DNA of 64,000 nucleotides from Oncomelania hupensis (GCA_036898135.1 CM072511.1:163020064-163084063), one strand, 5' to 3'. Shown: positions 34,285-45,749, counted from the stretch's first letter. The notes: generated by a model not told the origin, from the letters alone. Program-made: numbers and translations.

Positions 34285-35383
34285 CACAGATGATACCCCC
34301 GTTGGGTTGCCGATGGTTTCTGTATAGGCCTAAGTAGTATCCCCACTTTCTGTAAATTGAATGCTTTAAATTCCCACTGTCGCTTTCTACATTCCAAAGT
34401 AAGACTGCTGCGCTCCCTTGTCATCTCCATCTTCCTATATGCTTGCGAAGCATGGACCCTCACAGCAGATCTACAACGAAGAATACAAAGCATGGAGATG
34501 AGGTGCTACAGAAGACTTCTGGGGATTTCCTATACCCAACACATCACCAACGACGAAGTCCGACAGACCATCACACAAGCCATTGGACAACACGATGACC
34601 TGCTCACAGTGGTGAAGAAACGGAAACTCCGATGGTATGGCCACGTCACCAGATCATCAGGCCTTGCGAAGACCATTCTGCAAGGCACAGTGCAAGGAGG
34701 TAGAAGAAGAGGGAGGCCGAAAAAGAGGTGGGATGACAACATTCGAGAATGGACTGGTTTGACACTGAGCGAAGCCATCAGGGCTGCTGAGGACAGAGAA
34801 AGATGGAGTATGCTGGTCAAACGATCATCTGTAGTGCCCCTACGACCTTCGGGTTACGGGACAGGATAGGATAGAATAGGATAGGTCGCTGTTTTCCTGC
34901 TCTGTTCTATCAATCTACCATACTTCTTCACTAGATCAGTCACTTACCCTTTTCTTGAAAACTCTTCAAAAACTCATTTGTGTATGAGGGCTGTTGAGTC
35001 AGCTTGGGAATATTGGAGGCTTTCTTCCAAATGGTCACTAGGGTTTCCTATGATATTATATTTAGCAATGCATGCATTTTATATGTATGTGTTTTGTTAA
35101 TATTTTATAATGATGTTTATGTTCTATTTTTGTAAACAGGGATTCAATAAATTGGAGTATAGCCTCAGCGCACCCTGCGGGGGATACCTTTATTGTAAAG
35201 TGACGGGCTGGTGGAGTGCATTCAGTGTTACCACTAGGGTTGTTTCAGCAGATCCTTTATACAGATCAAGGGTGAGTCCTCTTTCAACCACGTTGTGGTC
35301 TTGATTTTGAGGTCCTGATTCGGCTATCTGCAGTCCGCTTAACCCTGTAAACAATGCTTAACTAATTAACTAACACAGATGAT
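34285..35383 (+). mobile_element. Family A retroposon (short form) split by LINE-G
   Basis: The element is 34295-35373, flanked by CACAGATGAT. It begins ACCCCCGTTGGGTTGCC. Without the LINE-G copy at 34385-34884 it is about 573 bp, the short-form length. Confidence 0.92.
34385..34884 (+). mobile_element. LINE-G fragment with 6 bp TSD inside Family A
   Basis: 500 bp, flanked by GTCGCT at 34379 and 34885. It carries the C-terminal region, open at 34357-34869 and ending in a (GATAG)n tail. It is nested in the Family A copy that is itself nested in LINE-G (-). Confidence 0.93.
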
Positions 35384-35520
35384 CGTTTAGCCAGCGTACC
35401 CCATCTTTCTCTGTCCTCAGCAACCCTCATGGCTTCGCTCAGTGTCAAACCAGTCCATTCTCGAATGTTGTCCTCCCACCTCTTTTTCTGTCTCCCTCTT
35501 CTTCGGCCTTCTTGCATTGT

Positions 35521-36250
35521 GCCTTGCAGGATTGATTGATTGATTGATTTATTGTTGCTTTAGGTCCAGCGGACTCTTCCGAGCCAAATCAGGACCGGAC
35601 AACCCCCGATCCGCATAAAAGATCTGCTGAAACAACCCCAGTGGGAAAATTGAATGCCCTCCACCGGCCAGTCACTTTACAATAAAGACATCCCACGCGG
35701 GGGACGGCTGAGGGTTGACCTCAACTACGCGAACCCCCGGTTACAAAAACAAAATAGAATACAAACATCATTATAAATCATCAACAAAACACATACATAT
35801 AAAATGCCTATAGTGCTAAATAGTACAATAATAGGAAGCCCTAGTGACCACCCGGCAGAAAGCGTCCAACACTCCCAAGCTGATCCAACAGACCTCATAC
35901 ACAAACAAGGAGTCTTGTCCAGGAAGAGTTTTCAAGAAAAAAGGTAGGTCATTGATCTAGCGAAGAAGAAGATAGTATAGCAGAGTGAAGGACAGAGCAG
36001 GAATAGGAAAGAGTAAATGAGGAAGACAGCGACAGTGGGAATTTAAAGCACTAAATTTCCATAAAGTGGGGATACTATTTATACTGAAAACCCCCGGCAC
36101 TCCAACGGGGGTACTGTTGCCGCAGTGAATCTGTCTTGCCTATAAAGGAAAGACAGGTTTTCAACTGTGGCTTTCACTGTTCCCTTTATAGGTTTGAACA
36201 ATCTACAGTGGCAAGATTGCTCATGACCCCAAGGGGTAGCCTTGCAGGAT
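35521..36250 (-). mobile_element. Family A retroposon, complete long form with 12 bp TSD
   Basis: The element is 35533-36238 (706 bp), flanked by GCCTTGCAGGAT at 35521 and 36239. It begins (minus strand) ACCCCTTGGGGTCATGAGC and ends in a tail of ATCAATCAATC. The 5' head keeps CCTATAAAGG paired with CCTTTATAGG, the same hairpin as in the copy at 21699. Confidence 0.95.
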
Positions 36251-36861
36251 GGTCTTTGCAAGGCCTGATGCTCTTGTGACGTGACCATATCATCGGAGTT
36301 TCAGTTTCTTCATCACCATGAGCGTGTCATCGTGTTGTCTAATGGCTTGTGTGAAGTCTGTCGGACTTGGTCGTTGGTGATGTGCTAGGTATAGGAAATG
36401 CCCAGAAGTCGTCTGTAGCATCTCATTTCCATGCTTTGTATTCTACGTTGTAGGTCTACTGTGAGGGTCCATGTTTTGCAAGCGTATAGGAAGATGGAGA
36501 TGACAAGGGAGCGCAGCGTATACTGATGGTTCTATCTTTCCAAACGGTCTTCAACCTTGTCAGGCCAGCAGTTGTTTGTGCGATCCTGGAGAGGACTTCC
36601 TGTCGGGACCCATTGTCTGATACAATGGCTCCTAAATATTTGAAGCTATGTATTGTGTTGAGGGATTGGCCTTGGACTTTGATGTCCATGTTGATGCCAT
36701 TGGTGTTGTTGGTCATCATTTTGGTCTCCTCTGCACTTATTTCCATTCCAAAGGCCCTGGGGATGGTGTCAAGACTCTGTACCAGCTGTTCAAGTTCTTG
36801 TTCCTCTCCAGCCATTCCATCAATGTCATCTGCAAAACGGAGGTTGGAGATTGCCCCTATG

Positions 36862-37054
36862 AATGAATGAAAACCTATATAGCGCATAAAAACTTTCAAA
36901 CACGGAGGAGTGCTCACAGCGCCTTTGGGGAGAGAGGGGAGTGTGGAAAAAATGGATAATAATATCACACACCCACCCACCCACACACACACGCACACAC
37001 ACGCACACACAAACACACACACACGCACGCACACACACAGTGCTGTAACAGACT
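36862..37054 (-). mobile_element. Short retroposon with (CA)n, inserted in LINE-G
   Basis: It contains CCTATATAGCGCATAAAAAC, the typical 3' end of these SINEs, then a CA-rich tract. The flanks share CTATG. Confidence 0.6.
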
Positions 37055-37098
37055 CTATGCTGAGTGTGCCTTCGTGATCTGCAAAGGCATCTGACATG

Positions 37099-37529
37099 AA
37101 ATCAATCTCTGGCGTTGAAGATTATTTTACTAATTTAGAATAAACCAATGAAACAGAAAATAAAAAAGATCAACTGGAGCACCAAAAGCCTACATTTTAA
37201 ACTGGTCCACCGGACTGTGGACCCAGCCAAAGCCAGAAGTCCGCCACAGTTTCTCACTAGCCCGCTGAACTCTGTAAAAAAAAAAAAAAAAAAAAAAAAA
37301 AACTGAGTCACCGAAAATGTGTCTCCAATGACTGACTGAACTGCTCAATACAACAGAATCAAACTGGCGAGGTTATCTCCCGTTGATATGTCGCTGATCA
37401 GAATCAGTTGACATATGTGCAGTTATGTCCTGTTATTCTTTTTTCCATTCCACAAGTAACTTAAGATGGAACTGCGATGGAATTATCTCCCGTCCAAATG
37501 TCGCTCTTTCTCACTAGACCGTTAACATC
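37099..37529. other. No gene seen; poly(A) run
   Basis: A homopolymer A run lies at 37275-37304. Flanking DNA has no recognised family. Confidence 0.5.
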
Positions 37530-37534
37530 CCCCG

Positions 37535-38140
37535 TGGAAATGTAGTGCTTTAAATTCCCACTGTCGCTGTCATTCTCAATAATTGTTCCTTTCTCATTCC
37601 TATTCTGTTCTACCAATCTACTATTTTCTTCTCAAGACCAGCCTCCCAAAACTCTCCCAAAACTCCTGATTTGTGTATTGGGTCTGTTGGGTCAGCTAGG
37701 GGATATTGGACGCTTTCTGCCAAATGGTCACTAGGGCTTTCTATGGTAATAATATTATTTAGCAATGTAGGCATTTTATATGTATGTGTTTTAATAATAT
37801 TTTATAATGATGTTTATATTCTTTTTTTATTTTGTAAAATGGGGTTCGATAAATTAGAGTACAGCCTCAGCGTCCCCTGCGCGGGATGCCTTTATTGTAA
37901 AGTGATCGTCTGGCGGAGTGCCTTCGGTGTTACCATTAGGGCTGGTTAGTTAGTTAGTTAATGTGTTAGTTAGTTTATTAGTTAGTAAAAATTCACCTGA
38001 CGCTTAATATAGGGGACAATCATTAGGGTTGTTTCGGCAGATCTTTTATACGGATCAGGGGTGAGTCATCTTTCAACCAAATTGTGGTCCTGATTCGGCT
38101 CGTTGCAGTCCGCTGAACCCTATAAACAATGACTAACTAA
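37535..38140 (+). mobile_element. Family A retroposon, 5'-truncated
   Basis: It starts at TGTAGTGCTTTAAATTCCC and ends near CTATAAACAATGACTAACTA. An insertion of about 85 bp at 37944-38028 is flanked by ATTAGGG. Confidence 0.85.
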
Positions 38141-39137
38141 CTATTTTCCAATCAAAGTGTAGCTGAATCACCCACCGGAAATGTGTCTCCAGTTCACGAG
38201 AGGCAGTGCGCAGATAATTGAAACTGTAGTCCTACACACCTATGGTCAAATAAGACAAAAGGGCATGGGATGGGTAGATTATAAAAGGTCGCCTAAATGG
38301 TGTACACTTGATCGATCAGAGTCTCCTCTCTGAAAATCCTTACGGGAAGAGAGGGGACTATAAACTGATAAACATAACATAACAACAAACGTACACTTGA
38401 GGGACGTAAATCTACACAAGTCAAGTCAAGTCATGTACACTTGGGGTTGTGGGCAAGATGTCTGACTACACTTTTGGTGAACATGCCGATGCGTTTCAGC
38501 ACCTAACCCTAACCCTAACTCTGAGGTGATACTGAACAGAAAGGACAGGTTTGGTGCGTCCTCACAAAGACAGATTATGTTTGTCGCAGGAATCTGTCAA
38601 ATGGCCCACGCAGTTTCAAGAAAGTCAGTTGGGACAGACTGACAGCTTTTCAAGGGACAGTAAAGTCCACACAGTCAAAGACAAAGCCAAACCGCCGCTC
38701 TCAGGACAAGTCCGTGCAGCACGTGCAGGCACGCGCAGTGACATTCAAAGGGTCAACAAGAGCCAAAGGTTAAAACAACGAGGTGTCATTCAGGGCGAGG
38801 TCAGGCTGTGATGGACATCCAGGCGTGGGCCATGTGACAGGGATAGACACCCAGGTGTCGGAATGACGTGCATGTGCCACTTCAAACGTGACTGACGTGG
38901 CACGCGGTTTCAGAATGTGTTTGAAAAGTCACTGACCGCAGTAAGGGGGGCTGACCTGGGGTTCGAACCTTTGAAATGATGAGCAGGGTGCCTCTGCCAA
39001 ACCGAACTATGTCTTTATTGTGGTATGGGACTGCGCAGATATATACGAGACCGAAGATAAGCAGTACACATACAAGATGGAATGGCCTGCAAATGTGGCC
39101 TAGCGCATCGAGCACGCTGTGATGGTATGAAAGGTAT
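38141..39137. other. No gene seen
   Basis: Short telomere-type repeats CCTAACCCTAACCCTAAC at 38503-38520. A B-box-like GGTTCGAACC is near 38960. Nothing else is recognised. Confidence 0.35.
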
Positions 39138-39139
39138 GG

Positions 39140-39206
<67 letters not shown>

Positions 39207-39582
39207 GCTGCTTTTCCCCAATTTACCAATCACTTTCAAAGCGCGGCGATCTGTACCAACATACACGCTCACATGTTTCACCCATTCTCACACGCACAAC
39301 AAACACACATTTGCCACTCAAATACATGGTGTAAAGGCAGGGAGATTATTAGAAGACGGAAAAGCTTAAGGAAATTGAAATTTTTATATTTAAAATGTTA
39401 GATTGACGCATCCAATACCATTATTGAAGGGAGGGAGGAAACCGGAATACCCGGAGAAAACCTTCGCTGGTCTGAATAGTCTTGTACCTAAGCCACATAC
39501 GTTCCTTGCGGGAATCGAACCTGCGACCTTCGACGCAGGAAATCGGCACTAACCCACTGCGCCACAATGCCACCGCAGTTAG
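39138..39582 (-). mobile_element. tRNA-derived SINE with (ATT)n tail, minus copy
   Basis: On the minus strand it begins GCGGTGGCATTGTGGCGCAG with B-box GGTTCGATTCC, then the conserved TTTTCTCCGGGTATTCCGG body and a long (ATT)n tail at 39141-39204. Same family as 33668-34133. Confidence 0.88.
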
Positions 39583-39711
39583 GAGGTTAAAGATCCAGTA
39601 AGTCAATCAATCAATCAATATCTGGGAGGCTATTGATTGATATCTATGTTACAAGTATTATCATTCGCCATGACCTACCCGTCTGGATTTCAAATAGAAT
39701 AGACCCAAATA

Positions 39712-42060
39712 GAATCCAGACGATGGACATGGCACAGTCCCGGCGGGGAACATCACAACCAGATCGACTACATCATGGTCAAGAAACGCTTCAGATCAAG
39801 CATCAACATTGGCAGGACACGCACTTTTCCAGGAGCAGACATTGGAAGTGATCACGATCTCGTGATGATGTCTTTCCGGCTCCATTTGAAGAGAGTAAAT
39901 ACAGCAAAGTGCACTAGGCTGAAGTTCGACCTGGACAAACTGCAAGACCCGGAGGTGGCAAAAATATTTCAGGCCACAATTGGAGGGAAATTTGCACCAC
40001 TGCTTATTTTGGGGGCAGGCGAAGTAGATGTCAACACCATGACCAATACCTTCAACTCAGCTGTAACAGATGCCGCCACTGAGATCCTTGGCAAGCACCG
40101 ACCAAAGAAGAAGCCGTGGATCACACCTGAACTTTTGGATCTGTGTGATAAACGAAGAGAGTTAAAAAAGAAAAAGAACACCTCACAAGGAGCTGATGTC
40201 TACCGAAAAATCAACAATGACATCCGAAAAGGCATGCGCACAGCAAAGGAGAACTGGATAGAAGATCAATGCCAGGAAATAGAGAACAATCTGAACAAGA
40301 ACAACAGCAAGAAGGCCTACCAGACTGTGAAGCGGCTGACAAGTGTTAAACAGCCCAAAGTCTCCACTATCCAAAGCAAGTCTGGCATTTGCCTTACAGA
40401 AGAACAAGAAGTCTTGGACAGATGGACAGAGTACTGCTCTGACCTTTACAACCATACACCAAATGGAGACCCATCAGTTCTAGCATGTCCCGAGAGCAGA
40501 GAAGAAGAAGAAATCCTCCCAATTCTCCGGGAAGAAGTTGAGGCAGCAGTGCAATCGCTGAAGAAAGGGAAGTCAGCGGGAGTGGACAACATACCAGCGG
40601 AACTGCTACAAGCAGGAGGAGAAGCGATGACTGATGCTCTCACCATTATCTGTAACAAGATCTGGCAGAGTGGGGAATGGCCTACACCATGGACCCAGTC
40701 GCTTGTCATCACTCTTCCCAAAAAAGGTAACCTTCAGGAGTGTGAAAATTACCGCACCATCAGCCTCATCAGCCATCCCAGCAAGGTCCTCCTGAAAATA
40801 ATACTCAACAGGTTGAAACCACAAGCTGAACAAATCATAGCTGAAGAACAAGCAGGATTCATGGCAGGGCGAAGTACCACTGAACAGATTTTCAACCTCA
40901 GAATAATCTGTGAGAAATACCTACAGCACCAACAACATCTATATCATGTGTTCATAGACTTCAAGAAGGCATTTGACCGAGTCTGGCATGCAGCTCTATG
41001 GGCAACCATGAAAGTGTACAACATCAGCCCTAAAATTATAGAAGTCATCAAAAGCCTGTACGACAAGGCTACCAGTGCAGTCCTCCATAACAGCGTCATC
41101 GGGAACTGGTTCAGAACAACAATCGGTGTGCGTCAAGGATGCCTACTCTCCCCAACACTCTTCAATATCTTCCTAGAGCGCATCATGTCAGATGCTCTTG
41201 CAGATCACGAAGGCACAGTCAGCATAGGGGGCAGAGCAATCTCCAATCTTCGTTTTGCGGATGATATTGATGGATTGGCTGGAGAGGAACAAGAACTTGA
41301 ACAGCTTGTACAGAGGCTTGACACCACCTCCAGAGCTTATGGAATGGAAATAAGTGCAGAGAAGACCAAAATGATGACCAACAACACCAATGGCATCAAC
41401 ACGGACATCAAAGTACAAGGCCAATCCCTCAACACAGTGCACAGCTTCAAATATTTAGGAGCCATTGTGTCAGACAATGGGTCTCGACAGGAAGTCCTCT
41501 CCAGGATCGCACAAACAACTGCTGCCCTGACAAGGTTGAAGCCCATTTGGAAAGACAGAACCATCAGTCTACATTCCAAAGTAAGACTGCTGCGCTCTCT
41601 GGTCATCTCCATCTTCCTATATGCTTGCGAAGCATGGACCCTCACAGCAGATCTCCAACGAAGAATACAAAGCATGGAGATGAGGTGCTACAGAAGACTT
41701 CTGTGCATTTCCTATACCCAACACATCACCAACGTTGAAGTCCGACAGACCATCACACAAGCCATTGGACAACACGATGACCTGCTCACAGTGGTGAAGA
41801 AACGGAAACTCCGATGGTATGGCCACGTCACCAGATCATCAGGCCTTGCAAAGACCATTCTGCAAGGCACAGTGCAAGGAGGTAGAAGAAGGGGGAGACC
41901 GAAAAAGAGGTGGGAGGACAACATTCGAGAATGGACTGGTTTGACACTGAGCGAAGCCATGAGGGCTGCTGAGGACAGAGAAAGATGGAGTATGCTGGTT
42001 AAGCGATCATCTGTGGTGCCCCTACGACCTTCGGGTTATGGGACAGGATAGGATAGGATA
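39712..42060 (+). mobile_element. LINE-G long copy, 5'-truncated, (GATAG)n tail
   Basis: The longest copy of the family. It starts inside the endonuclease domain, in the frame RRWTWHSPGGEHHNQIDYIM, continues through the open frame at 39775-42051 and ends GGACAGGATAGGATAGG. The tail pentamer and 3'-anchored fragments elsewhere show that this is the family's 3' end. I did not find a clear target duplication. Confidence 0.95.
39775..42051 (+). CDS. LINE-G polymerase: end of endonuclease, reverse transcriptase, C-terminal domain
   Basis: 758-codon open frame. Residues 1-35 hold the end of an APE-type endonuclease (IGSDHDLVMM). The reverse transcriptase has motif A FIDFKKAFDRVWH at about residue 393, motif B GVRQGCLLSPTLF at about 451 and the catalytic FADDI at about 492. 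The C-terminal region has SFKYLGAIVSDNGS, SMEMRCYRRLL and GRRRGRPKKRWEDN. It copies its RNA at a nicked target. The clade is not resolved (RTE/Nimb type by resemblance). The frame has no stops, so this copy is young, though its start is missing. Confidence 0.93.
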   Translation: MVKKRFRSSINIGRTRTFPGADIGSDHDLVMMSFRLHLKRVNTAKCTRLKFDLDKLQDPEVAKIFQATIGGKFAPLLILGAGEVDVNTMTNTFNSAVTDAATEILGKHRPKKKPWITPELLDLCDKRRELKKKKNTSQGADVYRKINNDIRKGMRTAKENWIEDQCQEIENNLNKNNSKKAYQTVKRLTSVKQPKVSTIQSKSGICLTEEQEVLDRWTEYCSDLYNHTPNGDPSVLACPESREEEEILPILREEVEAAVQSLKKGKSAGVDNIPAELLQAGGEAMTDALTIICNKIWQSGEWPTPWTQSLVITLPKKGNLQECENYRTISLISHPSKVLLKIILNRLKPQAEQIIAEEQAGFMAGRSTTEQIFNLRIICEKYLQHQQHLYHVFIDFKKAFDRVWHAALWATMKVYNISPKIIEVIKSLYDKATSAVLHNSVIGNWFRTTIGVRQGCLLSPTLFNIFLERIMSDALADHEGTVSIGGRAISNLRFADDIDGLAGEEQELEQLVQRLDTTSRAYGMEISAEKTKMMTNNTNGINTDIKVQGQSLNTVHSFKYLGAIVSDNGSRQEVLSRIAQTTAALTRLKPIWKDRTISLHSKVRLLRSLVISIFLYACEAWTLTADLQRRIQSMEMRCYRRLLCISYTQHITNVEVRQTITQAIGQHDDLLTVVKKRKLRWYGHVTRSSGLAKTILQGTVQGGRRRGRPKKRWEDNIREWTGLTLSEAMRAAEDRERWSMLVKRSSVVPLRPSGYGTG

Positions 42061-42193
42061 GGACCTACCCGACTTGATCCAGCATGTCTGATCCCAAAAC
42101 CACTTGTCCTGGCCCAACCTCCAGGTACAGGGGATTTCAATTTCACACAAAGTCCAGTGACGAAGAGCTTTCCTACTTATCCTCGCTCTGTCA

Positions 42194-44042
42194 CCGACAA
42201 CCTCAGGGTAGGTAAAGGGTAGGTAAAGGTAGTCCCATAGCCTTGAGCCTCGTAGGGGAGCGTGATGTTGGAGATCACACTTATCTTGGGCCAGCGTAAT
42301 GAGGGTGATGCCCATCTCTCTCCCTCGCTGCTTTACCTTCCCTACCCTTAAGAGAGTAGGTACTCAGTCTGTCACGTGGGGTTTATGGGCTCTGCACAAT
42401 GGAATTATGGACCCTCACGTTCATTCGGTGGGAACTGCTAGTAAGTCACCCTATGAATTACTTTAATAAATTTATTTGTTTAGCTCGTTCTGTGTTAAGG
42501 TTGGGGTACAGAGATAGATAGAAAAATGGTAAAAGATTACTGTCACACTAGCTTTCACACGGCTATGAATCATATGTAGTCCAGCCACTTGATAACAGTT
42601 AAAATCACACATTTATTTCTTCTACTCTATACAAGGTTTTCTAGGTACTAATCTAACTTAAAAAGTCTCAGTCAATGCTAATAGTTCGATCGCTGATAGT
42701 CTAGGCAGCTGTTATTTCTTCCTCGGGCACTTGCTATTTGATTTTATGTAGATTGGACTACTGTGGTCCGTTTTACAGTTTCTGAAGAGTGGACTACTGT
42801 GGTCCGTTTTCGATCAGTTTAAGTGCACTTTTGTGTATACACTTAACTTCTGTATGGTGCGTTCGAAGTCCTTCTGTGAGGTAGCTTCTGGTCCACCTGT
42901 GTCGTTGTGTAGTTGGGTTCCCTTGCCACGCTGTGGGGTCTGACAGGGTGTTGTTCCAGGTTAGCTCTTTCCGACTTGTGCGGTAGAGGCTTCGCAGACA
43001 ACTCGTCGTTTCTGTGGAGTTGGGCGCACGGGATAGCTCGCCTGCTCGTCTGTAATATAAGAGACGAAATTCTGCACAACCCTGAATAATCGGTTTGTGC
43101 AGAGCGTCTCACTGAAAGCCAAAGTAGCCCTCAGTGATAGCTCCACATCTCTATACATAAGCGACGAACATTCTGCTACTTCCGGGGTCCACTGGAATCT
43201 CAACTCTAAATTCCTATACATACATAAATATCAATCGTGTCTAACTATACACATACAGAATTAATAATAATATAAACATTCACGGGTAAAGCCACTGGTC
43301 TGCAAACATACATATAAGTTAACCAACAGTGGTTCCGTATGGTATACAACATGGCGGCGTTACCGGTCGTGTTTCGCCTCGTGGTAGGCTCTTCCACGTG
43401 GTACGGCAAATTCGGATTAATAATTCACATTTATGCATAGCAAATTCTTCAAACATAATTTCAACAATAATATAAATATATCACGATGAAACAGAAGGGT
43501 GTTCATTTACCTGTCTGACAAGTTCAGGCCCGTGGCGACTCAAGAGAATTCTAAGATTCCTAAGTCCTGCTTCCTGGTCTATGTGTGGAGAGATTTCTCT
43601 GCCAGCTTTCTAGCTGTTAACACTTCGGTGTATTACTCCCAACTGACCTAAGATAAGCTAGGTTTGGACCCAGCCAAACTGGCTCCAACCGCTTTGCCTA
43701 AGCTCTCATTGGTTAAAATGTTTACGACTCTCGCCCACAGTGCTGAGTCACTGTGCTGTGAGGGTCTGGCTCGCAGTGTGTACTTTAATTGCTTGATGTG
43801 TAATACACTGACTCTCTACTGTTACAAACACTACACAAGGATAAATAGTCAACAGGCAGAGTTAAAACTAGCCAGTTCGTGACACAGTCACAGTTGAGTC
43901 AAATGGGGCGTTCTTATTTGTCGCTTCACGTTTTGCGGTCACCCATCCAAGTGCTAACCGCACTGGACGGTGCTTAACTTGCGACACAGTAGCGAGTGCT
44001 CCAACCACTGCGCTATCCGACACCCCACCCGACAACCTCAGG
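42194..44042 (-). mobile_element. tRNA/5S SINE copy split by a solo-LTR-like element
   Basis: SINE pieces are at 42208-42369 and 43885-44028, with outer direct repeats CCGACAACCTCAGG at 42194 and 44029 (14 bp). The two pieces join to match the intact copy at 11395-11689. The 5' piece (plus-strand right side) carries the same ACTTGGATGGGTGACCGC-type stretch, with a base change. Confidence 0.9.
42370..43884. mobile_element. 1,515 bp element with TG...CA ends and 5 bp TSD
   Basis: It is bounded by CAGTC at 42365 and 43885. Its ends are inverted, TGTCACG and CGTGACA. The insertion point is exact because the intact SINE copy reads straight through. TG...CA ends with a 5 bp duplication are typical of a solo LTR of a retrotransposon; a short-TIR DNA element is the alternative. 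No open frame over 100 codons. Inside are duplicate blocks GGACTACTGTGGTCCGTTTT at about 42748 and 42791. Confidence 0.88.
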
Positions 44043-44660
44043 ATCCACCTTTTATTACAGACGGCGTCGTGGTTAGAGCTACCCGATCAACCCGGTCAGC
44101 TAAAGCTACCCGCAAAGCCGAAGCTTAATTCTATCAATCATATCAAAATCCCGCCAGATCTGGATAAGGCTTAAGCAACCACCGGCACGATTAGGGAAGA
44201 GGATAAAGCTACCAGCAAAATGAAGAAATCCTAAAGATGTCTGCAAATAGACAAAAGGCCACAGTTATCAGCAGATCAGGCAAAAAGGCTAAATCTACAT
44301 GCCAATAACAAAAGGCTAAAGCTAACCAGCGAATCATGAAAGGTCGAGGAATACCCCAGGTAGGAATGCCGATCTGTTTTATTGCGTTCATGGGAGGTAA
44401 GCATTCCGCAGACAATCGCCTGCACAATCAGACGGAAAGACAATAAGAGCTGGTAGATTTTCAGGGGGTGGGGGTGGGGGGGAATCATTGTGACACAGAG
44501 AGATCCGTTTCTTTTGTTCTCCAGTCTTGCAAACACCTTTTGTTAACATTCAGAAAATTCTGTGTGCTTAATGAGTACGAGAAGAAAAAAAAGTGTACAG
44601 ATGGATTATTAAACTTCTCTCTGCCTCTGTCTGTATGTCTTTCTGTCTGTGTGTGTCTCT
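44043..44660. other. No gene seen
   Basis: Purine-rich stretches, with repeated AGCTACC/CTAAAGC words at 44050-44330 on the plus strand. No family recognised. Confidence 0.3.
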
Positions 44661-44908
44661 CTCTCACACACACACACACATACACACACACACACACACA
44701 CAGAGCCTATTTCTCTTAAGTGTATCAAGATTACAAGTCATTCTAATGTATTAAGAAAAACACTCGCCACTAACATAGCTGAAACCAAAGCATTCTTCTT
44801 AAGTGCTCATTCTCGTGAACCCGGTCTGAATCGGTTGTGTCCTACAGAAGCAAAAAGAAACTGTGGGACGATTGACAACCTGACAGTAACTGGAATACCA
44901 GCACGAAT

Positions 44909-45000
<92 letters not shown>
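44661..45000. repeat. (CA)n at 44668-44702 and (CT)n at 44910-44998
   Basis: Two clean dinucleotide tracts. The stretch between them has no recognised gene. Confidence 0.95.
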
Positions 45001-45244
45001 GTGCGTGCGTGTGTATGTGTATTTGTGTGTTTGTTTGCGCACAAGCTCACGACTGTATGTAGCCTGTGTGTTTAGGTATGGTCGGCAGTGAAGCGTTAAC
45101 AGTCCACTGGACAACTATGGCCGCCAGGCGCTAACAAGATTAGCACACGGTAATGTGAACCAAGCACGCGGGGTGGGAAGAGAAGAAGAGGGAGGGAGTG
45201 ACCGCAGCACGGGAAAGAGAAACAGAAGGGACCCATCACCGTAG

Positions 45245-45300
45245 TCAGGTCAGTGGTAGTGCGTTCGCCTGGCACCCCAATGGCCCATGTTCGAATCCCC
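45245..45300 (+). mobile_element. tRNA-like SINE head fragment
   Basis: TCAGTGGTAGTGCGTTCGCC and, 28 bp on, GTTCGAATCCC. It resembles the head of the SINE at 31147-31402. Confidence 0.55.
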
Positions 45301-45413
45301 TGAATGGAAGCATACAGCGAAGCTGAGAACAGACAAGAGTTTCTGAAGGTGAAAGAGGGAGCAGGGCCTTGTCTAGTGCCAGTCACGCTGTATACGGATG
45401 GAGATAAGGTGTA

Positions 45414-45417
<4 letters not shown>

Positions 45418-45505
<88 letters not shown>

Positions 45506-45530
45506 CAGACACAGACAGACAGACAATAGG
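45418..45530. repeat. (GA)n then (GACA)n microsatellite
   Basis: About 54 bp of GA followed by about 55 bp of ACAG repeats. Confidence 0.95.
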
Positions 45531-45749
45531 GAGGGATTGAAGAAGAATTGGGTGAGAGAGAATGATATACACAGCGGGGTCTCAGCTTACAGACGATAAG
45601 ATACAAAACAGTTTACTGCCGGACACGGATCGTGAGTTGGTGTGTGAAGGGGCGTAACGACCAGCCAGTGACATGCTACCATAAAAATGCTCCCGCCGTG
45701 AAATGAGGCCGCACTATCGTCAGTAGCCCACATCAACCGTGTAGTTCGT

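Larger units (their letters stand above)
34222..37098 (-). mobile_element. LINE-G minus-strand copy, host of a nested cluster
   Basis: The LINE is in four pieces: 34222-34294, 35374-35532, 36239-36861 and 37055-37098. They read as one 5'-truncated copy, with the CCTATCC-type tail at its left end. Breaks are caused by a Family A short form at 34295-35373 (TSD CACAGATGAT), a Family A long form at 35533-36238 (TSD GCCTTGCAGGAT) and a SINE at 36862-37054 (candidate TSD CTATG). Confidence 0.9.

Noticed and set aside
38170..38260. Minus-strand candidate exon with a GTGGGT donor
   Set aside because: A related sequence occurs near 37310, so it is likely repeat-derived; the peptide has no motif.
42062..42200. 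Minus-strand frame rich in Trp and Cys (HWTLCEIEIPCTWRLGQ)
   Set aside because: No matching domain and no acceptor in phase with the ADAMTS-like exons; it lies between the LINE-G tail and the split SINE.
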